From NCBI GenBank assembly GCA_024710805.1, contig JANJUB010000064.1:1-39305 (forward strand): a stretch of DNA of 39,305 nucleotides, in the 5' to 3' direction. Shown here in pieces: positions 23,669 to 31,110 of the stretch. The DNA is from Fimbriimonadaceae bacterium. Its GTDB lineage: Bacteria; Armatimonadota; Fimbriimonadia; Fimbriimonadales; Fimbriimonadaceae. A program made the position numbers and the translations under genes. The notes under the pieces are model-generated. The model was not told where the DNA came from and did not search any database. It saw only the letters and a program-made list of their open reading frames with translations. Position 1 is the stretch's first letter, and every line of letters begins with the position of its first letter.

Positions 23669-25348
23669 TCAGGAGGTGGGCACGTCCGAGGTCTCTCGAA
23701 TGCTGCCCGCGACATGGAACCGCAGGTTGGGTTCGTTCTTGTTGAACTTCGCTTTCACCCAGCCGGTCTCGACCATCGCCTCAAGGACTTCTAGCGCTTG
23801 CCCGACCCCCTGCTCGTTTCCTTGGTACATCGACCTCAGTTCGGCCAAGAAGGGGCGTGCCTTATGCGTCTTGCCGAGCGCGTGGGTGACCACCCGGTAA
23901 AGCCCATGCATGGGCAACGCCTTGCCATCCTTACGGTAGCAGAGCACGGGTAGTACGCGGCCATCGCTATAGACCGGGATCGGGACCCGCTCGGCGCCGT
24001 GAATGTCCAAGCGAAACTCGTTGAACTCGTTGATCTTCCAGTCGTTCTGACCGGGGAAGAACTTGGAGGCGAACTCCTTGATCGCGGCCACGCTGAAGAC
24101 CCCCACCGAAGCCAAACCCGGGTCGTCCTGGGCAAATCCACCGGTGCCCAGCCAACGGAACGCCTGGCCGGGATCGAGTTCCAATCCACTGGCCTTCGCG
24201 ATCTCCGTGGTGTACTGCTGAAGGTCGGTGAAGATGCCGTTCCCCGCGTACCAGAAGTTAGCAAAACGGATGTGCTGCCCAATCCGCGACTTTTGGTTCT
24301 CTTCGTAGCTGGCTTTCAGCCAGTCGGCAGGCTGCTCGCCCCGCTCAAGTTCGATCAAGCTGAACGCAGCCTCTCGCGCGCCGGTCATCGCTAGGGTCAA
24401 GCCCGCGGAGAGAATCGGATCGGCAAACCCTGCGCACTCACCGACCATGAACCAGTTGTCGCCGGTTAAGCGATCGCAGATGTGGGACCAATCTTTGGTC
24501 GCTTCGAGCTTGCCCTCCGGCGTTGCGTTTTCGACAAGCCGCCGGATGGTGGGTTCGGCGTCGATCGCCTTGCGATACAGCTCTTCCTTGTCCAAGCCAC
24601 AAGACTTGTAATACTCCGCGGGCACGACCAGGCCCAGGCTGGTGCGGGTCGGGCTGATCGGGATGAACCACAGCCAGCCGAACTCGACGCTCATGACCAG
24701 GATGCGCGTTCCGCCGGTCCCCAGCGATACCGCCCACTCGGCGTTCTGCCAGTAATCCCAAATGGCGATGTTCTTCAACGACGGCGGCTCCTCGGCGCCG
24801 ATGTCCAACTTACGCCGCAGGAAACCGGCATTGCCCGTGCAGTCGAGCACATAGTCCGGGGTGAGTTCCTCCCCATTAGCGAGTTGGACCGACGCGACTC
24901 GGTCGCCGTCCATGATCACGTCTTTAACCGCCGTCTGTTCGCGTATCGTCGCACCAAGTTCGGCGGCGTGATCCAAAAGGATCTTGTCAAAGACCGAGCG
25001 ATCCACCTGGAACGCGGTGAACTTCCGTTGTCCCTTGAACCGCCCCGGCCGAGGCTTATCCATAAACTCCTCGTGGCCCAGGAAGCTGAAATCCCACAGC
25101 TTGTCGGACTGCCCCCAGCGAAACGTCGCGCCGATCTTGATCGGAAAGTCGGCTTCCTCGACCTTGTCCCAGGCTCCCATCTCGTCGAGCAGGTAGCACA
25201 CGGGCGGCAGCAGACTCTCGCCAATATGGTCGCGAGGAAACTTCTCGCGCTCCAATACGGTCACGCTCCAATCGGGCGCGAAACGGCGCAGATAAATCGC
25301 CGCCGTGGACCCGGCGGGCCCCCCACCAAGAATGCAAACCTTAGGCAT
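23669..25348 (-). CDS. Flavin-dependent halogenase-like oxidoreductase (559 aa)
   Basis: The N-terminal FAD-binding fold has GGGPAGST (residues 8-15). IGESLLPPV (42-50) and FPIKIGATFRWG (68-79) follow, the latter with a Lys at 71 in the place of the catalytic Lys of PltA/CmlS-type halogenases. GWLWFIP (224-230) fits the WxWxIP motif that marks flavin-dependent halogenases and blocks monooxygenase chemistry. WFMVGECAGFADPILSAGLTLAMTGAREAA is the second FAD contact. The C-terminal ~160 residues are family-specific. Halogenation is inferred from motifs; related oxidoreductases share parts of them. No natural-product genes adjoin, and the only partner is the coupled ATL gene. The ATG at 25348 opens directly into the first beta strand. 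Confidence 0.82.
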   Translation of the reverse strand: MPKVCILGGGPAGSTAAIYLRRFAPDWSVTVLEREKFPRDHIGESLLPPVCYLLDEMGAWDKVEEADFPIKIGATFRWGQSDKLWDFSFLGHEEFMDKPRPGRFKGQRKFTAFQVDRSVFDKILLDHAAELGATIREQTAVKDVIMDGDRVASVQLANGEELTPDYVLDCTGNAGFLRRKLDIGAEEPPSLKNIAIWDYWQNAEWAVSLGTGGTRILVMSVEFGWLWFIPISPTRTSLGLVVPAEYYKSCGLDKEELYRKAIDAEPTIRRLVENATPEGKLEATKDWSHICDRLTGDNWFMVGECAGFADPILSAGLTLAMTGAREAAFSLIELERGEQPADWLKASYEENQKSRIGQHIRFANFWYAGNGIFTDLQQYTTEIAKASGLELDPGQAFRWLGTGGFAQDDPGLASVGVFSVAAIKEFASKFFPGQNDWKINEFNEFRLDIHGAERVPIPVYSDGRVLPVLCYRKDGKALPMHGLYRVVTHALGKTHKARPFLAELRSMYQGNEQGVGQALEVLEAMVETGWVKAKFNKNEPNLRFHVAGSIRETSDVPTS

Positions 25349-25355
25349 CGACCAT

Positions 25356-25361
25356 ACGATA
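25356..25361 (-). promoter_or_regulatory. Candidate -10 element (TATCGT) for the halogenase-like gene
   Basis: On the minus strand TATCGT is followed by seven bases and the ATG at 25348. With the divergent cutC start at 25401, the whole intergenic space is only 52 nt, which leaves little room for leaders on either side. Confidence 0.3.
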
Positions 25362-25388
25362 ACACATGTTTTCTCCCCATGCCACGGG

Positions 25389-25394
25389 TATGGT
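25389..25394 (+). promoter_or_regulatory. Candidate -10 element (TATGGT) for a leaderless cutC
   Basis: TATGGT is followed by GCGAGG and the ATG at 25401. The GAGG touches the start codon, too close to act as a ribosome binding site. The spacing fits transcription starting at the ATG. Confidence 0.4.
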
Positions 25395-25400
25395 GCGAGG

Positions 25401-26114
25401 ATGATCGTTGAAGTCGTCGGCTGTTCTGTCGAAGATGCCCTTGCCATCGAGCGCGCCGGTGCGGACCGCATCGAACTCTGCGCCGGAATCATCGCCGGAG
25501 GAGTCACGCCCTCAACCGGGTTGCTGCGCGCCGTCAAGGCCGAGTGCTCCCTCCCGGTCATGGCCATGATCCGCCCTCGCGAAGGTGGCTTCTGCTACTC
25601 AGAAACTGAGTACACGACCATGGAGCGCGAACTCGACGAGCTGGTTAGCGCAGGCGCCGATGGAGTGGTCTTTGGCATCCTCCTCGCCGACGGCTCGATC
25701 GACCAGCCAAGGATGGAGAAGTTGCGCCAGCGGGCCTTGGGCCTACCGGTTATGTGCCACCGTGCCTTCGACGTCACACCCAACCCACTGGACGCGATCG
25801 ACGCGCTCGTCGATGCGGGCATCGACCGTGTCCTCAGCAGCGGCCAGGCAAGCGAGATCTTGGCGGGTCTCCCTACGCTGCGCCGAATCCTGGATCATGC
25901 CGCGGATCGGATTGCCGTCCAACCGTGCGAGGGCATTCGGGCGCATAACGTCTCGCTCGTTGTCGAGGCGCTTGCCCCCAGATGCATCCATTTCGGCCCG
26001 TTTCGGGAAGCCCTCGATCCCACATCTCGACTCGGAACCGAGGTTGACTACGGCCATCACATGGTGGTCGATGAGCTAGCAATCCGTGCCGTTGTAGACC
26101 TGATTCGGGCCTAG
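25401..26114 (+). CDS. cutC: CutC family protein (237 aa)
   Basis: A TIM-barrel protein. The start MIVEVVGCSVEDALAIERAGADRIELCAG matches the conserved first strand and the Glu-Leu-Cys motif. MAMIRPREGGFCYSETEY and the following strands carry the conserved residues of the family, and GLPVMCHRAFDVT holds the signature His-Arg-Ala-Phe-Asp. ILTSG-like and GADGVVFG elements are also present. CutC was first linked to copper tolerance in E. coli; that role has been questioned and the reaction is unknown. The length is normal. The ATG at 25401 is the only plausible start in the short divergent region. Confidence 0.93.
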   Translation: MIVEVVGCSVEDALAIERAGADRIELCAGIIAGGVTPSTGLLRAVKAECSLPVMAMIRPREGGFCYSETEYTTMERELDELVSAGADGVVFGILLADGSIDQPRMEKLRQRALGLPVMCHRAFDVTPNPLDAIDALVDAGIDRVLSSGQASEILAGLPTLRRILDHAADRIAVQPCEGIRAHNVSLVVEALAPRCIHFGPFREALDPTSRLGTEVDYGHHMVVDELAIRAVVDLIRA

Positions 26115-26156
26115 GGCCCGGCATTTGCGCTGGCTCTCGGTCGCGACATCATCGAA

Positions 26157-26172
26157 TGGCCCGCGTTCTGCA
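26157..26172 (+). promoter_or_regulatory. Candidate sigma-54 (-24/-12) promoter of the third PEP-CTERM gene
   Basis: TGGCCCGCGTTCTGCA has GG and GC exactly 10 nt apart and matches the consensus TGGCACGNNNTTGCA at all but two defined bases (the A of TGGCAC and one T of TTGC). A start near 26183 would give a ~25-nt leader containing AGCGAGA ahead of the ATG at 26208. The same type of site lies in front of the gene at 20747. Confidence 0.5.
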
Positions 26173-26207
26173 GATTCTCGCTAGTGTTCGTTAAGCGAGA
26201 TTCATTC

Positions 26208-26759
26208 ATGAAGAAAGCGGCACTTATCAGTATTCTCGGTCTAGCGGTTGTGGGCATGTCGAGCGCCCAATCGCGAAGTTCGTTCTCGATTCCGACGACT
26301 TGGACCGGCATCATCATCGAAGGCACGGGTCCGAACACCTGGAACCTCGCCCTCAACGGCGCTCCGACGATCACGTGGAATGGAAACACCTACGACGTCA
26401 CCGATGTCTTCGGCTTCTGGCTCCTCGACAACAATGACGACATGTCGGCCCAGGGCCAGAACTCTGGCGTTTGGAACTACAACGAGAACTACTCGGGAAC
26501 CGGTGGAATCGCGGGTTACAAGACGAATCCGAACAAAGGCGTCACCGTCGGCAACTCCCGGGACTTCACGTTCACCCAAGTGAGCGGCAGCGCCGAGACC
26601 TTCGGCATCCACGCTCGGGTTTCACTCAACAACGTGGTCGAGACCTTCTACTTCGAAGGCGACTTCGAGGACCCCGCGACGGTTCCTGAACCCGCAACCT
26701 TGGCCGTCCTCGGTATCGGCGCCGCCGCTGTCGCCCGCCGACGACGCAACAAACGATAA
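26208..26759 (+). CDS. PEP-CTERM protein, unrelated core (183 aa)
   Basis: It has a signal peptide (MKKAALISILGLAVVGMSSA, then QSRSS) and a sorting tail (TVPEPATLAVLGIGAAAVARR, then RRNKR). The ~130-residue mature core is Asn/Thr/Gly-rich and aromatic (TWTGIIIEGTGPNTWNLALN, then NTYDVTDVFGFWLL), typical of secreted beta proteins. It shows no clear similarity to the tandem pair at 19967-21355 outside the two targeting signals. Its function is unknown. The ATG at 26208 is nearest to the signal peptide's basic start. A sigma-54-like site lies upstream and a hairpin terminator downstream. Confidence 0.87.
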   Translation: MKKAALISILGLAVVGMSSAQSRSSFSIPTTWTGIIIEGTGPNTWNLALNGAPTITWNGNTYDVTDVFGFWLLDNNDDMSAQGQNSGVWNYNENYSGTGGIAGYKTNPNKGVTVGNSRDFTFTQVSGSAETFGIHARVSLNNVVETFYFEGDFEDPATVPEPATLAVLGIGAAAVARRRRNKR

Positions 26760-26788
26760 GCTACGATCAGCTCTGAACACTCCTGTTT

Positions 26789-26811
26789 GCGGGCCGGCAT
26801 TGCCGGCCCGC
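26789..26811. terminator. Hairpin terminator between PEP-CTERM and LolA-like genes
   Basis: A perfect 10-bp stem GCGGGCCGGC-ATT-GCCGGCCCGC, followed by TTCAGTTTA on the plus strand. The 3' T tract is weak. It lies between two convergent genes (stops at 26759 and 26833) and may serve both. Confidence 0.7.
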
Positions 26812-26832
26812 TTCAGTTTAAATGTCTAATTT

Positions 26833-27534
26833 TTACCAACGAAACATCGCGTCATCGATGCCTTTGTTGATCGCCATTCGCTGATATTCGGTCACGCCGG
26901 CGACCTTATCCTCGACGTTCTTCACCGTGCACTTGGTCGGGAACCACACCCCGCCTTCGTTCTTGGGATTCTCGTAGATGAAGGTGGCCAACTGGAGCCC
27001 CTCCTGGTTGAACCATGCCCGGCGGGTGATGAATTTCTTATCCTTGTCGACCCAAACGCGATGGCGACTGTTATCGTTCTTCGAGTAGGTGATGTCAAAA
27101 ATCCAGTTGCCCGACTCGCGATCCGTTCGGACGAACTTCGCGACGAACAAGTCCTCAAAGAGTGATGGGGTGAGGATGCCGAAATCGAGCGTCGTCTGTC
27201 GCTTGCCCGGCGCCTTCGAGACGTCATCGACGCCCTTCAACTTGTTGTCGACGTTGTAGTGCTTTTTCGCGCCATTGATGATGTACAGCAACTTGGCATC
27301 TTCGACAACCGCCTCCAATCGCATCTTGAACGGCTCTTTCACCCGGGCAGTGGTGGTGGTGAAGCGATACGAGTAGGCGAAGTCGCCGTTGATCTTCTTG
27401 AGCTCGGCTTGGTTGCCCCGAACGACCTTCGCGACGAAGAACGCATCACGGAAGTTCTTCTGCACGATATCGTTCCAATCCGGGTTGGCTTGACCGGCGA
27501 GAGCGACGGCGGCGAGGGTTGTCAGATGCAGCAT
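26833..27534 (-). CDS. Secreted LolA/LppX-like protein (233 aa)
   Basis: A signal peptide (MLHLTTLAAVALAGQA) is followed by a beta-rich protein with the layout of outer-membrane lipoprotein sorting proteins. There is an early helix (WNDIVQKNFRDAFF), then alternating strands such as RVKEPFKMRLEAVVEDAKLLYIINGAKKHY, and late ITYSKNDNSRHRVWVDKDKKFITRRAWFNQEGLQLATFIYEN. The RVWVDKDKKFITRRAWFNQEG segment resembles the strand pair around the fold's open end. LolA-fold proteins carry lipids or lipoproteins, but membership here is judged by pattern only. GGAG lies about 14 nt before the ATG, rather far. It is convergent with the PEP-CTERM gene and divergent from the following membrane protein gene. 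Confidence 0.65.
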   Translation of the reverse strand: MLHLTTLAAVALAGQANPDWNDIVQKNFRDAFFVAKVVRGNQAELKKINGDFAYSYRFTTTTARVKEPFKMRLEAVVEDAKLLYIINGAKKHYNVDNKLKGVDDVSKAPGKRQTTLDFGILTPSLFEDLFVAKFVRTDRESGNWIFDITYSKNDNSRHRVWVDKDKKFITRRAWFNQEGLQLATFIYENPKNEGGVWFPTKCTVKNVEDKVAGVTEYQRMAINKGIDDAMFRW

Positions 27535-27653
27535 TGTGTTCGGTGTAACTCCTGTTCTCGTGAAAGTGCGGGGTGAGTCCCCTTATCAAGACGTCAGTTT
27601 TGAGTCACGGGATTCCCGAGCGGGTCCTTCGGGCCGTGTAAACTCCATCCTTC

Positions 27654-28676
27654 GTGACGCACGACCCGCTTCAGCGTTACCAGATTCGTCGCCACGCGGC
27701 TCAAAGCCGCCGCGAGCGGTTGCGTCCGATGACCCCGAGCGAAGTGGTCGAACTGGCGCTCGAAGCGTATCGAAACTCTGCCCGGACCTTGCTTGCCGCA
27801 TCGGCACCCGCCTCGCTGCTGGGACTCGCGGGTTTTATGTTCTTCTGGTCCTACGCGTTTCCCCTGTTCTGGTCGACGCGGAATCCGGACGACACGCGAG
27901 CCCAGATCGGTGAGGCAGTCGGCGCGATGGGCCTCGCGATCTTTGTCGCGGCTCCCGTGGCGCTCTACGGCGCGGCTTATGTCGCGGCGCTCACCACGCA
28001 TATCGTGAGTGACTTTATGGCGGGCAGTTTGCCCAACGCGGCGGCCGCCCAAGCCGCGGCGCGCCGGGCGACTCCGGTGCTGCTGCGACTGCTTCTGCGC
28101 CAAGTCGCGACGGCGGGTGTGTTCTTCGTCATCGCCATCGGACTGCTGTTCGTCAGTGCGCTCACCAGTGAAGGGAACGAGAGTTTTGGCATGGCCGCCC
28201 TCACCGCCGGGATTGCGGTCGTGACGTTCGCTTTCGCGATCGCGTTTGCGCCAGCGGTCATGGTGAGAGACGCCCTGGTTCCGGCGGCAGCGGTGATCGA
28301 GAACCTGCCCCCTCGGGATGCCATTAGGCGTGGGCGTAGTCTCATCGGCTCGAGCGTGGGCGCGCCCCTGATCGCGATGCTGCTCATCGCCTTCTTGTTT
28401 GGGGTTTTTGGCTGGGGCTTGTTCTCCCTGGATGCCCAACTGGGCATCGGCCAGTGGGTGGCCAACACGTTCGTCGGGGCTGCGGCCCACGACATCGTCG
28501 CGGCGACCTTCGCCTACATTCCGTGGTATCTGGTTATCTGGGTTTCGGTGCCGATGTGGAGCACCGTTTGCACCATTCTCTACTTCGAGCGGCGCGTGAG
28601 CCGGGAGGGATATGACATTGAAGTGTTGGCGCAAGAGGTTTGGCGCAATACTCCTGGTCATCGTTTCCAGCTGTAG
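27654..28676 (+). CDS. Polytopic membrane protein, first gene of the DUF4129/DUF4350 cluster (340 aa)
   Basis: After a basic N-terminus (TPSEVVELALEAYRN) there are about six membrane segments, including LLGLAGFMFFWSYAFPLFW, AMGLAIFVAAPVALYGAAYVAAL, VFFVIAIGLLFVSAL and LIAMLLIAFLFGVFGWGLF. The pattern of a conserved helix near residue 26-45, a mid-protein amphipathic loop (PPRDAIRRGRSLI) and a C-terminal LYFERRVSREGYDIEVLA is like the membrane domain family found beside DUF4129 proteins and in GDPD membrane domains. The function is unknown. I kept the GTG at 27654; an ATG at 27729 is an alternative, and TAAACT lies 9 nt before the GTG. Its last 65 nt overlap the next gene. Confidence 0.75.
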   Translation: MTHDPLQRYQIRRHAAQSRRERLRPMTPSEVVELALEAYRNSARTLLAASAPASLLGLAGFMFFWSYAFPLFWSTRNPDDTRAQIGEAVGAMGLAIFVAAPVALYGAAYVAALTTHIVSDFMAGSLPNAAAAQAAARRATPVLLRLLLRQVATAGVFFVIAIGLLFVSALTSEGNESFGMAALTAGIAVVTFAFAIAFAPAVMVRDALVPAAAVIENLPPRDAIRRGRSLIGSSVGAPLIAMLLIAFLFGVFGWGLFSLDAQLGIGQWVANTFVGAAAHDIVAATFAYIPWYLVIWVSVPMWSTVCTILYFERRVSREGYDIEVLAQEVWRNTPGHRFQL

Positions 28677-29520
28677 CGCGCTCGCCCAGGAATCCGCGAC
28701 GGAACTGGAGGAGCGGGTCGCCAACTTGCGCGACCAACAGCTGCGGCAAGCGGTCCGTGAGTCTCTCTCGGAGACCGATCCTCTGCTTCCGCTTCTCGAC
28801 GACCTCGATGCAGAGAAGATTCGTCGTGCGGTCCGAGACCGGGCCGCTGCCGAACGAGCCGCTCAGGGGTTAGATCCGTCTTACCGGGAAGCGGCTCAGC
28901 AAGAGAAGCGCTCGTCGCCCCTCTATCGCGACAGCGGAGCCCGCGAAGGTTCGAACTGGATCGCCCAAGCGTTTGAAGCGATCGCGCGGTGGCTCCAACG
29001 GGATCGCGCATCCCGAACACCCAACATCAACCCTCCGATGTTTGGCGGCCTTGGCCAAGGGCTCATCTATGTGGTTTGGGGCATCCTGTTCGGGCTCCTA
29101 GCCGCCTTCTTGTACTTCGCATTCCGCCACTTCTCGTGGCGGTCGCAGCTTCGCCGAAGGGCGCGGGCGATCCTCGACGACGACGAGCCCGACTACTCGC
29201 TCGATGAGTGGCTGCAGAAAGCTGACGAACTCGAGGCGCAGGGTCGCTATCGTGAGGCTGTCCGTGCCCTGTACTTGGCCTGCCTCATCCGATTCGATGA
29301 GGCACGTGTCGCCCGGTTTGTGCGCGGCGAGACGAACTGGGAACACTTCCGGCGCATCGAGCAAAGTCCGCTTCGACCCGATGGGCTGAACTTCCGCCCG
29401 GCAACTCTGGCGTTTGATCGAGTTTGGTACGGCATGGATGTTCGCGGACGCGAGGATGTCCAGGCGTTTCGCACTTGGTACGTCGAGATCACCGAACTGA
29501 CGCGGAGGAAGGCGGCGTGA
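28612..29520 (+). CDS. DUF4129 domain membrane protein (302 aa)
   Basis: A signal peptide or first helix (WRKRFGAILLVIVSSCSALA) is followed by a charged periplasmic stretch and one membrane helix (GQGLIYVVWGILFGLLAAFL, near residues 147-170). The C-terminal domain YSLDEWLQKADELEAQGRYREAVRALYLACLIRFDEA, then NWEHFRRIE and FDRVWYGMDVRGREDVQAF, matches DUF4129. DUF4129 genes typically sit with DUF4350, MoxR ATPase and DUF58 genes. The ATG at 28612 overlaps the previous gene by 65 nt in a different frame, and a GGGAGGG precedes it closely. A TTG two codons later is an alternative start, and no downstream start would preserve the hydrophobic segment. Confidence 0.8.
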   Translation: MTLKCWRKRFGAILLVIVSSCSALAQESATELEERVANLRDQQLRQAVRESLSETDPLLPLLDDLDAEKIRRAVRDRAAAERAAQGLDPSYREAAQQEKRSSPLYRDSGAREGSNWIAQAFEAIARWLQRDRASRTPNINPPMFGGLGQGLIYVVWGILFGLLAAFLYFAFRHFSWRSQLRRRARAILDDDEPDYSLDEWLQKADELEAQGRYREAVRALYLACLIRFDEARVARFVRGETNWEHFRRIEQSPLRPDGLNFRPATLAFDRVWYGMDVRGREDVQAFRTWYVEITELTRRKAA

Positions 29521-30707
29521 GACGCATCGTCCGGGGTATGCCGGTCGGAATCTGGGTACTGCTGGGCATCCTGGCGCTGGCCGCCACCATGCTCACGCTG
29601 GCCCAAAGCAACGCCGAGACACGGCCTAGCGCCGGCAGTGCGGCCCCGAGCGGACTAAGAATCTTTGCCACCCTCGCCCGATCGGCCGGGTTCGATCTTG
29701 ACTCCACGCGCGATCCGCTTCCCCGTTTTGACCAGCGCGACGTCCCCGTCGTGGTGCTGATCGAGACGGCCTCCGTGTCGGATTGGATCGCCGAGTTCGA
29801 GCAAAGTGAGGAAGAGAAGGCGTTTGAAGAGCACGTGCTCACCTTCGTGCGGGAAGGCGGCACCGCGATCGTCGGCCGGCTCTCGGGCAACTTCCGAAAG
29901 GCCTCGATCGATGCGCGAAAGCGTACTCGCGCCGTCGCAGCAGATGGTAAGACGTCGGCCGAAGTCTCTGTACCGACCGTCTTACCTGACCTCTGGGTAA
30001 GCGACAAGTCGCTGATCTCCAGAGTCTGGCAAACAGAGGGCGGCGCACCCTACTTGGACGTTGCCTCCGTCGGCAAGGGCCGGCTGATCGTGCTTCACGA
30101 CTGGCTTCCCGCCACGAATCGCTTCATCACGGAGGCCGATCACGCGCCCATCCTGTTGGGCGCGCTGCAGAAACTCACTCCGCCCGACTCCCGGTTACGG
30201 TTCTTGGAGGCGGCATGGGGCAACGTGCAGGAGCCCGGGATCCTCGACCGCCTAGGGCCTGGCTACGCTGCCGGATGGGGCCAGATCATCGTCTGCCTGA
30301 TTGTGGTTGCGTACTCGCTTGGCCGGGGATTTGGACTCGCACCATTGGTCCGCCCACGACAGCGGGGTCAGCGCGACTTGGTCGAGGCAACGGCCGGGTT
30401 CTATCGCCGCGCCAATGCGACGGACGTGGCGCTCAAAGCCGCTCTCGCCGACGCGCGTCATAAAATTCTGAGCGAGCTTAAGCTGGCCCGAGGCACGGAG
30501 TGGGCGGTGTGGAGCGAGCGAGTTCCCGAGCCGCTGCGTCACATTTATCGCGAGGTCGAACTCGCGTCTCACGAGCGTATCCGCCCGCAAGATGCGATTC
30601 GGGTGGCGATGGATTTAGATCGCGAAGTGACAGCATTTATCGGCAAGGAGCGGATCGCCAGCCGCCGCAAAGTGCGGAGCGACGGAACCCGCCGTTCGCG
30701 GTTCTGA
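29517..30707 (+). CDS. DUF4350 domain membrane protein (396 aa)
   Basis: The layout fits DUF4350: a basic N-terminus, one membrane helix (GIWVLLGILALAATMLTLA), a periplasmic glutamine amidotransferase-like domain (VVVLIETASVSDWIAEFE, then FVREGGTAIVGRLSG and YLDVASVGKGRLIVLHDWLPATNRF), a second helix near residue 260 (WGQIIVCLIVVAYSLGRGFGLAPLV) and a cytoplasmic tail. In that family the domain binds no obvious substrate. The GTG start overlaps the stop of the DUF4129 gene (GTGA). No MoxR or DUF58 gene adjoins, so the usual partners must lie elsewhere or be missing. Confidence 0.78.
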   Translation: MRRIVRGMPVGIWVLLGILALAATMLTLAQSNAETRPSAGSAAPSGLRIFATLARSAGFDLDSTRDPLPRFDQRDVPVVVLIETASVSDWIAEFEQSEEEKAFEEHVLTFVREGGTAIVGRLSGNFRKASIDARKRTRAVAADGKTSAEVSVPTVLPDLWVSDKSLISRVWQTEGGAPYLDVASVGKGRLIVLHDWLPATNRFITEADHAPILLGALQKLTPPDSRLRFLEAAWGNVQEPGILDRLGPGYAAGWGQIIVCLIVVAYSLGRGFGLAPLVRPRQRGQRDLVEATAGFYRRANATDVALKAALADARHKILSELKLARGTEWAVWSERVPEPLRHIYREVELASHERIRPQDAIRVAMDLDREVTAFIGKERIASRRKVRSDGTRRSRF

Positions 30708-30709
30708 GT

Positions 30710-30715
30710 TATAGT
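30710..30715 (+). promoter_or_regulatory. Candidate -10 element (TATAGT) for a leaderless start
   Basis: TATAGT is followed by AGTGT and the ATG at 30721. No ribosome binding site is present in the 13-nt gap after the DUF4350 stop. The hexamer is close to the TATAAT consensus and has the N5 spacing seen at 2586 and 22587; no -35 was found. Confidence 0.42.
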
Positions 30716-30720
30716 AGTGT

Positions 30721-31110
30721 ATGCGTACGATTAGCCTTACTTGCGCCCTGGTTCTTGGTCTGCTCACTTCCCTAACGGCATCAGCTCCTGCTCAGGCAAA
30801 GCTGAGCGACATGGATAAGAAGGAAGTGGCGATGTTGGCCGCCCTCGAAAAGAAGCATGTGGCCGCCGAAGCCGCCTACAAGAAGAAGCCGACTGACGCG
30901 AAGCTCAAGAAGGCGCACATCGATGCTGCAACGAAGCTCGCCGACGCCGTCTTGGTCAGCCCGGCACTCGCTCCGAAGGACAAGTATCCGAAGTCGCTGC
31001 GCCTCTATCGAGGCATCAAGAAGATTGACGCAAAGAACGTGCATGCGAAGAAGCAGATCGAACTGATCGAAGGCATTTATCGCAGCATGGGCCGTCCCAT
31101 TCCCAAGTAG
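30721..31110 (+). CDS. Small secreted Lys/Ala-rich protein, unknown function (129 aa)
   Basis: A signal peptide (MRTISLTCALVLGLLTSLTASAPAQA) precedes a ~100-residue charged, mostly helical mature protein, with segments such as EVAMLAALEKKHVAAEAAYKK and AKLKKAHIDAATKLADAVL, resembling a TPR-like helix pair. The C-terminus IELIEGIYRSMGRPIPK is distinctive. I recognise no family. It starts 13 nt after the DUF4350 gene and ends directly before the next gene's TTG start, so it may belong to either unit. Confidence 0.7.
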   Translation: MRTISLTCALVLGLLTSLTASAPAQAKLSDMDKKEVAMLAALEKKHVAAEAAYKKKPTDAKLKKAHIDAATKLADAVLVSPALAPKDKYPKSLRLYRGIKKIDAKNVHAKKQIELIEGIYRSMGRPIPK

